A program made the translations under genes and the position numbers. A stretch of 64,000 nt of DNA from Thermoleophilales bacterium (lineage in GTDB: Bacteria; Actinomycetota; Thermoleophilia; Solirubrobacterales; 70-9). This document shows, piece after piece, positions 42,302 through 50,239 of this stretch. The stretch lies in the NCBI GenBank assembly GCA_020636895.1, contig JACJWZ010000003.1:1-64000 (forward strand), in the 5' to 3' direction. The notes below the pieces were generated by a model. The model was not told the DNA's origin. It was given only the letters and a program-made list of their open reading frames with translations, and ran no database searches. Position 1 is the stretch's first letter, and every line of letters starts with the position of its first letter.

Positions 42302-45208
42302 GTGGCGAGCGGGGACGGAAGCCGGCGCGGTCGTCTGACCGCCTTCTACGTGGGTCTCGCGATCTTCACGGCGGTCGGGCTGATCGTCGGCTTCTCGCTC
42401 GGCTCCAAGGACGATCCCGAGGAGGAGGTCGCAGGCCTCTACGCGTCCGATCCGCCTGACGCCTGCCTCGGCGAGAGCTTCGACGTGCGACAGTCGGGGC
42501 AGTTCGCCTCGATCGGCAACGCCGACGACTCGGCGGGCGGGTCGGTGACGATCGAGGACGGGCACATGACCGGCACGGTCGACTGCCTCGACGGCTCGAG
42601 CGCCGAGGTCGACGTGCAGGTCGGCGACGGCGAGATCAGCGGCACGGTCGGGTCCGGGAAGATCGCGGCGACGCGGACCGCCGACGCGCCCCCTCCGGAG
42701 GCGCGCAACGCGGTGGTGCCGGAGTCGGTTGACGGTGACTACGAGCTCTCACCACCTTCGCTCTGCCTCGGCAGCCACCTCGAGCTCGAAGGTGACTCCG
42801 GCGCGCTCGAGGTGCACGGCTCCGATTCGGTGCACGGCGAGCTCAGCTACGACAACGGCGCGCTCGAGGGTCAGGTGACGTGCAGCGACGGCTCGACGCG
42901 GACGCTGAGCGGCACGGCCTCGAACCGGACCCTGCAGCTCACGCTCAACCCGATCGCCTCCGATCCCGCGGGCGCCGAAGCCGCGCCGGAGCGCATCGAG
43001 GCCGCCAAGCAGCGCGAGTTCGGGCTCACCATCGCCGCCTTCTTCCTGGCGTTGGTCGTCGTCATGGCCGCCGCCCGCCTCTTCGGCGGCCTCGCCGTGC
43101 GGATCGGGCAGCCCCGGGTGATGGGCGAGGTCGTCTCGGGGATCATCCTCGGGCCGACCGTCTTCGGCGCCCTCGCGCCGCAGCTGCAGGCGACGGTGTT
43201 CCCCGCGGACCTGATCCCGGTGCTCGGCGTCGTCGCCAACCTCGGGCTCGTCTTCTACATGTTCATGGTCGGGATCGAGCTCGACCCGGCGGCGCTGAAG
43301 GGACGCGTCGGACAGGCGATCGCGATCTCGAACGCCAGCGTCGCCTTCCCCTTGGTGCTCGGCATCCTCGTCGCGGTCCCCGTCTACGAGGTGATCGGGC
43401 CCGACCAGGGTTTCGCCGGCTTCGCGCTGTTCATGGGCGTGGCGATGTCGATCACCGCGTTCCCGGTGCTGGCGCGGATCCTCGTCGAGCGGCGCATGTT
43501 GTCCAAGCCGGTGGGGGCGACTGCGATCGCCTCGGCGGCGATCGACGACGTCACCGCCTGGTTCCTGATCGCGCTGGCGACCGCGGTCTCGACGTCGGGA
43601 TCGGGCGGCGAGGTGCTGAAGACGATCGCGCTCGCGGTGGCCTTCTGCGCGATCATGTTCCTCGCGGTGCGGCCGCTGATCGCGCGCGTCTCCGGCGCCT
43701 ACGACGAGGAGGGCCGGATCCCGGCCGGCTGGCTCGCGGTCCTCTTCGCCGGCGTCCTGCTATCCGCCTACGCGACCGAGGAGATCGGCATCGCGCTGAT
43801 CTTCGGCGCCTTCGTAATGGGCCTGATCATGCCGCGGCGGGCCGAGCTCACCGAGGACGTCACCGGGCGCATGGAGGACTTCGTGGTGATCGTCCTGCTG
43901 CCGCTGTTCTTCGCCTACACCGGCCTGCGCACCAATATCGGGCTGCTCGACCGCCCGGAGCTCTGGGTCCTGACGGGCGTGCTGCTCGTCGTCGCCATCG
44001 TCGGCAAGTTCTTCGGGGCGATGATCGCCGCGCGGGTCAGCGGGATCGACTGGCGCGGCTCGGCGGTACTGGGGACGCTGATGAACACGCGCGGGCTGAC
44101 CGAGCTGATCGTCCTCAACCTTGCGCTGGAGATCGGGGTCATCTCCGAGGCGCTCTTCGCGGCCCTCGTGATCATGGCGCTGGTGACCACGTTCATGGCC
44201 GGGCCGATGCTGAAGCTGCTCGACCCTCACAACGAGCTCGGCGCCCCGGTCGAGGATGCCTACGCCGCCGCCAAGACCGAGGCCGAGGCGCTCCACCCCT
44301 CCCTGCCGACCCCGGAGCGGGCGATCCTGCTCGCGCCGCAGTCGGAGCACGGGATGGTTCAGCTCGTCCAGCTCGGGCGCGTGCTCGCGACCTCGGAGCC
44401 GCGCCGCGAGCTGATCCTCGCGCGGCAGGTGCGCCCCTCCCGCGCCGCCTCCTACGGCGTCCGCGCCGGGCTGCAGACCGACGCGAAGCTGCTCGCGCAG
44501 GCATCGGCGGAGGTGGACGCCATCCGCGACGGGCTCACCGCCGACGGCATCGCGGCACGCTCGGTCGCCTACATCTCGGCGAACCCGGAGCGCGACCTGG
44601 CGAAGGTGGCGACGGCCGACAACATCGACCTCGTGCTGCTCGACGGCCGCCGGCCGCTGCTCGGCGACGTCGTCCCCGGCGGCGAGGTCTCCTCGATGCT
44701 GCGCGATGCCCCGAGCGACGTCGCCGCGCTCGTCGCCCGCGAGGGCCAGAGCATCGAGGTCGGCGCCGAGGGCAAGGGGATCCTCGTGCCCTTCGGCGGC
44801 TCCGACCACGACTGGGCCGCGCTCGAGCTCGGCGCCTGGATCTCGGCCGCGACGGGCGTACCGCTGAGCCTCTTCGGCGCCGCCGGCACCGACGCCGAGA
44901 CCAGCGACGTCAGCCGCCTCCTCGGTGACGCGAGCATGCTCGTGCAGCAGTTCGCGGGCGTCTCCGCGGCCCCGCTTCTGAGCGAGCCGGGGCGGCGTGC
45001 CGTTATGCGCAGCGCCGCGGAGTCCTCGCTCGTGGTCGTCGGCCTCTCCGCCGACTGGCGCAGCGAGGGGTTGGGCGCCACCCGGACCGCGCTCGCCGAG
45101 GTCGGCGGGACCCCCGTCCTCTTCGTCCGCCGCGGCTCCCGCCCGGGGACGTTGGCGCCCGCCAGCGACGTCACCAACTTCGGCTGGTCGCACACGCGCC
45201 TGGGCTGA
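42302..45208 (+). CDS. CPA2-type cation/proton antiporter with extracytoplasmic N-terminal domain and C-terminal USP-like region
   Basis: A 968-residue protein in three parts. An N-terminal helix (about 15-35) and a roughly 200-residue external region contain two similar halves (SDPPDACLGESFDVRQSG with VTIEDGHMTGTVDCLDGS; LSPPSLCLGSHLELEGDSG with LSYDNGALEGQVTCSDGS). The Na+/H+ exchanger core (about 240-640) has SITAFPVLARIL, SAAIDDVTAWFLIALATAV with the ion-site Asp pair, and LMNTRGLTELIVLNLAL. Two universal-stress-like domains (about 665-960) close it. Plant CHX and KefB relatives have the last two parts; the external repeat domain is unusual. Confidence 0.85.
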   Translation: MASGDGSRRGRLTAFYVGLAIFTAVGLIVGFSLGSKDDPEEEVAGLYASDPPDACLGESFDVRQSGQFASIGNADDSAGGSVTIEDGHMTGTVDCLDGSSAEVDVQVGDGEISGTVGSGKIAATRTADAPPPEARNAVVPESVDGDYELSPPSLCLGSHLELEGDSGALEVHGSDSVHGELSYDNGALEGQVTCSDGSTRTLSGTASNRTLQLTLNPIASDPAGAEAAPERIEAAKQREFGLTIAAFFLALVVVMAAARLFGGLAVRIGQPRVMGEVVSGIILGPTVFGALAPQLQATVFPADLIPVLGVVANLGLVFYMFMVGIELDPAALKGRVGQAIAISNASVAFPLVLGILVAVPVYEVIGPDQGFAGFALFMGVAMSITAFPVLARILVERRMLSKPVGATAIASAAIDDVTAWFLIALATAVSTSGSGGEVLKTIALAVAFCAIMFLAVRPLIARVSGAYDEEGRIPAGWLAVLFAGVLLSAYATEEIGIALIFGAFVMGLIMPRRAELTEDVTGRMEDFVVIVLLPLFFAYTGLRTNIGLLDRPELWVLTGVLLVVAIVGKFFGAMIAARVSGIDWRGSAVLGTLMNTRGLTELIVLNLALEIGVISEALFAALVIMALVTTFMAGPMLKLLDPHNELGAPVEDAYAAAKTEAEALHPSLPTPERAILLAPQSEHGMVQLVQLGRVLATSEPRRELILARQVRPSRAASYGVRAGLQTDAKLLAQASAEVDAIRDGLTADGIAARSVAYISANPERDLAKVATADNIDLVLLDGRRPLLGDVVPGGEVSSMLRDAPSDVAALVAREGQSIEVGAEGKGILVPFGGSDHDWAALELGAWISAATGVPLSLFGAAGTDAETSDVSRLLGDASMLVQQFAGVSAAPLLSEPGRRAVMRSAAESSLVVVGLSADWRSEGLGATRTALAEVGGTPVLFVRRGSRPGTLAPASDVTNFGWSHTRLG

Positions 45209-45299
45209 GACCCACGCCTCGCGGCCGGACCCTGGCCTTCTTCCACCGATGACGTGGAGAAGGCTGCGATGGGCTGATGAGGACAGCCCCGCCCCCTCC

Positions 45300-45343
45300 A
45301 GCGGGGTGTCTTAGGCCAACATGTTGGCTTCAGACGCCCCGCT
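45300..45343. repeat. Long hairpin, copy A
   Basis: AGCGGGGTGTCT pairs with AGACGCCCCGCT (one G:T) around the 14-bp perfect palindrome GCCAACATGTTGGC. May terminate transcription of the antiporter gene. Confidence 0.7.
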
Positions 45344-45423
45344 GGCTTCGGGAGCCGGCCGCCAGCAGATGCTCTCGTGACAGTTTCGTCACGAACTACC
45401 CGTTCCGGGGGCCATCCGGGGGT

Positions 45424-45437
45424 GGTTCCGCGGAACC
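45424..45437. repeat. GGTTCCGCGGAACC palindrome 1
   Basis: A perfect 14-bp palindrome, extended by GGGGGT and TCCCCC on the two sides. Confidence 0.7.
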
Positions 45438-45466
45438 TCCCCCATGAGATACCGGAAAGCTGTAGC

Positions 45467-45484
45467 GCGGTTCCGCGGAACCGC
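45467..45484. repeat. GGTTCCGCGGAACC palindrome 2
   Basis: GCGGTTCCGCGGAACCGC, a perfect 18-bp palindrome, 29 bp after the first. Confidence 0.7.
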
Positions 45485-45658
45485 CTTGACTTGATCCTCC
45501 AGCGTGGGGTTCGCTGCGATGGACTGACGAGGGGAGCATGGGCGCGCGACCGCCGTCGCGGAGACGTGGACGAAATCCCCGACCGGCTTCCATCCTCCCT
45601 TCGGTGCCCTTCGCCCAGCCATGGGGCCTGAAGGTGCTCCGGAGCCTCCGCTCCCTCC

Positions 45659-45702
45659 AGCGGGGTGCCTGAGGCCAACATGTTGGCTTCAGACGCCCCG
45701 CT
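45659..45702. repeat. Long hairpin, copy B
   Basis: Same structure as copy A, with GCCAACATGTTGGC unchanged and small changes in the outer stem. It lies near the 3' end of the kinase gene on the other strand. Confidence 0.7.
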
Positions 45703-45780
45703 GGCCTTGGGGGCTTGCCCCGACCAACAGCGCCCGTGACGCTTCCGCCACGAACGACCCGTTCTAGGGGCGCCGCCGCC

Positions 45781-46608
45781 CTACACGCGCAGCATCACCG
45801 CGAGCATCGCCGGGGTCGGCGGCCGGTCCCCCGGCTCCTTCTCCAGTCCCTTGAGCAGGGTGAAGCCGACGCCCTCGGGGATATCGGGTTGCAGCTCACA
45901 GGGGTTGGCCGGCTCGTCGCGGAGGTGCGCCCACAGCGTCTTCATCCCGGACGTGTCGCCGAAGGGAGTCTTGCCGACGAGGCATTCGTAGGCGACGCAG
46001 GCGAGGGCGTAGACGTCCGTCGCCGCCGTCACCTCCTCGCCGCGGACCTGCTCCGGCGCCATGTACCAGGTGGTGCCGATCGTCTTGCCCGGCATCGTCA
46101 GCATGCTCGCGCCGGGATCCTTGACGAGCCCGAAGTCGCTGATCATCGCCATTCCGGAGCCGTCGAAGAGGATGTTCTCGGGCTTGACGTCGCGGTGGAT
46201 CAGCCCGTTCTCGTGCAGTGAGTTGAGGCCGGTGCCGACCTCCGCGCAGATGCGCTGCGTCTCGTCGAGCGGCAGCCGCCGCGAGCGCTCGAGCCGGTCG
46301 CGAAGGGACCCGCCGCTGACGAAGCTCTGGATCAGGTAGGGCACGCCCTCCCACTCGCCGGTGTCGATGATCGGCACGACGTGGCGGCTGCTCGCCGCCT
46401 GCGCGGCGGCCGCCTCGCGGCCGAAGCGGCGCCGGTGCTGGTCGCTCTTGGCAAGCTCGCCCCGCATCAGCTTCACCGCGACCTGCTCGCGGCCATGGCG
46501 GCCGAGCCAGACCTGCCCCATCCCGCCCTCGCCGAGCAGGCGATCGAGCTCGAAGCCGGCCACGACGGTGCCGGGGCCCGGTTGTGCCTGGGGGTTATCG
46601 GGGGCCAT
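45781..46608 (-). CDS. Soluble Ser/Thr protein kinase
   Basis: A 275-residue kinase domain with little else: GEGGMGQVWLGRHG (P-loop, about 26-38), AVKLMRG (ATP Lys), LIHRDVKPENILFDG (catalytic loop), ISDFGLVKDPG, YMAPEQVRGEEV. No transmembrane helix or PASTA repeats, unlike PknB. Divergent from an FHA-domain gene with 22 bp between the start codons and overlapping -10 boxes, so kinase and phosphothreonine reader are probably made together. Confidence 0.9.
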   Translation of the reverse strand: MAPDNPQAQPGPGTVVAGFELDRLLGEGGMGQVWLGRHGREQVAVKLMRGELAKSDQHRRRFGREAAAAQAASSRHVVPIIDTGEWEGVPYLIQSFVSGGSLRDRLERSRRLPLDETQRICAEVGTGLNSLHENGLIHRDVKPENILFDGSGMAMISDFGLVKDPGASMLTMPGKTIGTTWYMAPEQVRGEEVTAATDVYALACVAYECLVGKTPFGDTSGMKTLWAHLRDEPANPCELQPDIPEGVGFTLLKGLEKEPGDRPPTPAMLAVMLRV

Positions 46609-46630
46609 GCGTCGGTTATCGTAGGCAAGG
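46609..46630. promoter_or_regulatory. Bidirectional leaderless promoter between kinase and FHA genes
   Basis: The 7-bp core TATCGTA (46617-46623) reads TATCGT on the plus strand, 8 nt before GTG 46631, and TACGAT on the minus strand, 9 nt before ATG 46608. One near-palindromic -10 may serve both genes. Confidence 0.6.
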
Positions 46631-47308
46631 GTGAGCGGCCTGCTGCTGGAGATCGTCGAGGGGCCCGGCGCGGGGGAGCGACTGGCGCTCGACGACGCCG
46701 TCGAGCTCGGCCGCGATCCCGGCCTCCCGCACCCGCTCGAGGACGTCAAGGTCTCCCGCCATCACGCACGCATCCGTCCCGTCGGCGGCGCCGCCGAGGT
46801 CGAGGACCTCGGCTCCACCAACGGCACCTTCCTCAACGACCAGCCGCTGCAGATCCCGACCTCGATCGGTCCCGGGGACCGGATCCGCGTCGGCCTCACC
46901 GTGCTGGAGCTGCGCCGCGCCGACGACCGCTCCCCCGCCGTCGCGGTCCCCGATCTGACCCAGATCGACGACGACGTGCTCGCCCCCGTTCCGAGCCGCG
47001 AGCTCGCCCAGGTCCCCGAGCCCGCCGAGCCGCAGCTCGGCGCGGTGCGCGTCGCGGGCTCGGAGCCTCGCTACGTCAACACCGCCGTCGGGCGGCGGAT
47101 CGACCAGCAGCTCGCTCCCCCTCCCCCTCCGGTCAGGCCCGGATCCCCCGCCCCCGCTCCGGCGGCTCCGGAAGCGCCGACCGACGAGGACTACGCCGCG
47201 GTGCAGCGGCTCGCCGACGACCGGGTGAAGCCGCGTACGAACGTCGCCGCCTTCGCGCTGATCGCGATCGCGGCGCTCGTCGTGATCATCTACTTCGGCG
47301 TGCGCTGA
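46631..47308 (+). CDS. FHA-domain membrane-anchored protein
   Basis: A 225-residue protein. FHA domain about 5-95 (ELGRDPGLPHPLEDVKVSRH, VEDLGSTNGTFLNDQPLQ) with the phosphothreonine-binding Arg, SRHH and N residues. A Pro/Ala linker follows, then one C-terminal helix (about 204-223). It would bind kinase-phosphorylated partners at the membrane. Converges with another FHA gene 4 bp downstream. Confidence 0.88.
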   Translation: MSGLLLEIVEGPGAGERLALDDAVELGRDPGLPHPLEDVKVSRHHARIRPVGGAAEVEDLGSTNGTFLNDQPLQIPTSIGPGDRIRVGLTVLELRRADDRSPAVAVPDLTQIDDDVLAPVPSRELAQVPEPAEPQLGAVRVAGSEPRYVNTAVGRRIDQQLAPPPPPVRPGSPAPAPAAPEAPTDEDYAAVQRLADDRVKPRTNVAAFALIAIAALVVIIYFGVR

Positions 47309-47312
47309 GCGT

Positions 47313-48458
47313 TCAACGCGCAGCCAGGAACGCGATCACGGCGATCGCCGTCGCGCCCGTGATCCCGTAGGCGACGTAGGTCGCCTCGACGCGTCGCGCG
47401 GCCGAAGCTCCCCGCCTCGGCTCCGGCTGCGAGAACGCCGGCGGCGCGACAGCCGCGCCCGGGGCGAAGCCGGGGAAGCGCTGGATCGCCGACGGCATCG
47501 GGTCGGCGCTCGGGGAGGGGATCGAGCCGCGGATGCGGGTCAGGTTGCCCCCGCCGACCCCGGCCGGCGCGTCGCTCGCGCGGCCTGCGTGAACGCTCCA
47601 AGTCGTGTCGCCGATCTGAACCTCGTCGCCCTCGGCCAGGTCGTGGTCGGCGCCGATCGGGCGCCCATTGACGAAGGTCCCGTTGCTCGAACCGAGGTCG
47701 CTGATCCGCAGCGTCCCGCCGCCCGATTCGACCTCCGCGTGGCGGCGTGAGATCAGCGGATCGGCGAGGTTCACGTCGCAGCCGTCGCGGCCGATCGTGA
47801 GGGTGTCGCGGACGACGAGCTCGCGCCCCGCCTCGGGCGCGGTCTCCACGAGCATCAGCGCCGTGCCGGAGCCGACGCCCACGCCGCCGCCCGCGGCGAA
47901 CGGCGAGGCGTGGATCCCGGAGGGGCTCGGCTGCTTCGAGATCGGCTGCTGGATGGCGCTCGCGCCCCCGCCGCCGCCCTGCTCGAAGATCCCCGCACCG
48001 CGACCCGGCCCCGGGGCGTCGGCCGCCGCGAGGATCGGCACCGAGGCCTGTGTGGCCGGGATCGACCACTGCGTCCGCCGGAACTCGGCCGCGGATTCCA
48101 GATAGGTGATGGACGCGATCGGGAAGACGACGATCCTCGTCACGACGGCGAGGATCCAGACGACCCAATAGAAGATCGCCGCCGCCCAGATCATCAGGTC
48201 GAGCTGCAGGACGCTCGCGAGCACGAGCAGCAGCCCGAACTCGAAGACGGCGAGCACGAAGGTCATCCACGGTGGCTGATAGCGGATCACCAGCGGGTAG
48301 AACGCGGTGTCGAGGCTGATCCCGAGCAGCAGGAAGACGCCGATGAGGACGATCCAGTCGGCGTTGCCGGTGATGATCGAGATCAGGGTCGCGAGCAGCG
48401 CCCCGGGGATCAGGGAGGCGACCCGGGAGTGGACCCTGCCGATCGGTGTGGGGCACAT
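47313..48458 (-). CDS. Polytopic membrane protein with FHA domain
   Basis: A 381-residue protein: four N-terminal helices (about 13-33, 37-57, 64-84 and 88-112), a Gly/Pro/Gln linker, an FHA domain (about 222-300; LTIGRDGCDVNLADPLISRR, ISDLGSSNGTFVNGRPI), another linker and a final helix (about 358-378). Strong AGGAGGAG ribosome site. Second phosphothreonine reader of this cluster. Confidence 0.85.
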   Translation of the reverse strand: MCPTPIGRVHSRVASLIPGALLATLISIITGNADWIVLIGVFLLLGISLDTAFYPLVIRYQPPWMTFVLAVFEFGLLLVLASVLQLDLMIWAAAIFYWVVWILAVVTRIVVFPIASITYLESAAEFRRTQWSIPATQASVPILAAADAPGPGRGAGIFEQGGGGGASAIQQPISKQPSPSGIHASPFAAGGGVGVGSGTALMLVETAPEAGRELVVRDTLTIGRDGCDVNLADPLISRRHAEVESGGGTLRISDLGSSNGTFVNGRPIGADHDLAEGDEVQIGDTTWSVHAGRASDAPAGVGGGNLTRIRGSIPSPSADPMPSAIQRFPGFAPGAAVAPPAFSQPEPRRGASAARRVEATYVAYGITGATAIAVIAFLAAR

Positions 48459-48472
48459 GCTCCTCCTCCCCC

Positions 48473-49840
48473 TTAGGCGAGCTGCTCGGTCTCGTGGACG
48501 TCGCGCAGCGCGGACACGGTCTTACGGGCAAGGCCCATCTGCATCTTCAGGCGCGAGGGGAAGCTCCGCGTCCGCAACCCCTCGGCCCGGGCGACGTCGC
48601 CGACGAAGCGGCGGGCGATGTACTTGAGGCCGGCGATCGTGTCCCCATTCGGGACCACCGTGTTGGCGCTCAAGCCCATCATGCAGAGGCGGGAGTCGTC
48701 GCGGTCGAGCGGCGGCACACCGCAGTTCGTCTTCAGCCTGACCCGCTCGCGGTGGATCGGCACGTCGTAAGTCTGGGCGAGACGCCGGATCACCGGCAGC
48801 GCCAGCGCCGACTTCTCGAAGCCCGTCGCGCAGATCACGCCGGTGACGTCGATCGTGCCCTCGCGCCCGTCGATCAAGCGAACGTTGAGACCCAGGCCGG
48901 CGTGCCCCCTGCGGATCTCGGTCGCCTCGCCGATCACCTCCTCGAACCTTCCCTGCTCGGCGCCCGCGCGGATCGTCTCCGACCAGTTGCGCCGGGAAGG
49001 GGAGGTGCCGCGCAACGCCTGCCCGAGGAAGTCCATGCGCTGGTCGAAGCTGAGGCCCTGGAAGGCGTCGATGCCACTGCCGTCGAACAGGCAGCGCGGC
49101 ACGTTCAGATCCTGGTCCTCGGGCTCGGGGTTGCGGCGCATGGCGATGCACTGGGCGCCCGCCTCGAGCACGTTCACCCACTCGTTGACGGCGGCGATCC
49201 CGGAGCCGACGACGAGGTAGCGGCCGCCGGGGAAGTAGGTCTTCGGCTCGTAGGCCTGCACGACGCGTTCGCCGATCTCGGGGTCCTCGCGGGCTGGTCC
49301 GTAGACGCCGGGGAATGCGAGGGGCCCATGGCCGACGGCGATCATCACGTGCCGGGCGCGGCCGAGGAGCCGGGCGTCCTCGTCGTAGAGGGAGAAGTAG
49401 GGCGGGCCTCCCCCATCCCCGGGCTCGCGTGCCACCCACCCGACCTTGCTGCCGCCGAGGACGCGATCGGGGTAGCCGAGGTTGCGGGTCACCACCGCCG
49501 CCTCGGTGAGGATCTCAGGGACGCCGGGGTTGAACTTGCGGCGCACCGAGCGCGCGAGCGCCGCGGGGCTGCGACGGGTGTAGGCGTCGAGCTGCGCGAA
49601 CGTCGGCCAGTCGGCCGGCAGGAAGTGCGACTCCGACTCCGAGCGCAGCACGGTCTGGCCGAGGTTCCAGGCGAACTGCTGGTACGTGGCCACCGGGTTG
49701 GTCTGCTCGCCGAAGATCCCGATCTGCTCCGGCTTGAATCCCAGGTAGACCGCGGTCGTGTAGACGAGCAGCGCCCCGAAGCCGTCACCGACGACGGCGA
49801 TCGTGACGTCGTTGGGAGACTGCTGCCGCTGGGCGCTCAT
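48473..49840 (-). CDS. FAD/NAD(P)-dependent oxidoreductase
   Basis: A 455-residue protein with two nucleotide folds: VVGDGFGALLVYTTAV (about 16-31) for FAD and YLVVGSGIAAVNEW (about 211-224) for NAD(P), plus VICATGFEKSALALP. It resembles flavin monooxygenases and ornithine hydroxylase-type enzymes in layout but lacks a clear BVMO fingerprint. Lies 14 bp from the FHA membrane gene, so possibly co-transcribed. Substrate unknown. Confidence 0.7.
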   Translation of the reverse strand: MSAQRQQSPNDVTIAVVGDGFGALLVYTTAVYLGFKPEQIGIFGEQTNPVATYQQFAWNLGQTVLRSESESHFLPADWPTFAQLDAYTRRSPAALARSVRRKFNPGVPEILTEAAVVTRNLGYPDRVLGGSKVGWVAREPGDGGGPPYFSLYDEDARLLGRARHVMIAVGHGPLAFPGVYGPAREDPEIGERVVQAYEPKTYFPGGRYLVVGSGIAAVNEWVNVLEAGAQCIAMRRNPEPEDQDLNVPRCLFDGSGIDAFQGLSFDQRMDFLGQALRGTSPSRRNWSETIRAGAEQGRFEEVIGEATEIRRGHAGLGLNVRLIDGREGTIDVTGVICATGFEKSALALPVIRRLAQTYDVPIHRERVRLKTNCGVPPLDRDDSRLCMMGLSANTVVPNGDTIAGLKYIARRFVGDVARAEGLRTRSFPSRLKMQMGLARKTVSALRDVHETEQLA

Positions 49841-49903
49841 CGAGGTTTCCCCGGGCTCACCACTTCCCGCGCCACCCTAGCCGAGTGAGGATCGGAGCGA
49901 GCC

Positions 49904-50239
49904 CTACTTCTCGATGACGGGAGGGGGAGTCGCCGGGGTGGGTTCGGCGGGCGCCGGCGCCGGGGCGGGAGTCGGCGTGGTCGTGACGGAAGGCGTGGTG
50001 GTCGTCGCCACGGTCCCGGTCGTGGTCGGCTCCGACCTCGTCGCCAGATCGCCCACCGCGACCTCCCCCCGGTACTCGCCGGTGCTGACCTCGGCTGCCT
50101 CGAGGCCCCCGGTGTCCCCGAGCGTCGACCCGGTCCCCACGCTCGCCCCGCCATCGTCCCCGCCGCCGATCAGGAACCCGACGGCGAACGCGGCCACCAC
50201 CGCAAGACCCGCCAGGGCAGCCTTCACCCACGGGCGCAT
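49904..50239 (-). CDS. Small single-helix membrane protein, Pro/Thr-rich
   Basis: A 111-residue protein with one helix (about 6-25, VKAALAGLAVVAAFAVGFLI) and an external tail rich in Thr, Pro and Ala (TTTTPSVTTTPTPAPAPAPA). Overlaps the upstream propeller gene by TGATG, so it is co-translated with it. No family recognised. Confidence 0.65.
   Translation of the reverse strand: MRPWVKAALAGLAVVAAFAVGFLIGGGDDGGASVGTGSTLGDTGGLEAAEVSTGEYRGEVAVGDLATRSEPTTTGTVATTTTPSVTTTPTPAPAPAPAEPTPATPPPVIEK

Larger units (their letters stand above)
45209..45780. other. Gene-free repeat-rich intergenic region
   Basis: 572 bp without a credible gene. It holds a GCCTTCTTCCAC/GTGGAGAAGGC hairpin (about 45236-45273), two copies of a 115-bp imperfect direct repeat (about 45292-45412 and 45649-45770), and two GGTTCCGCGGAACC palindromes. 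The CTTCGGTGCCC motif also appears in the 57.7-58.1 kb array. Likely repetitive extragenic DNA or structured RNA. Confidence 0.7.
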
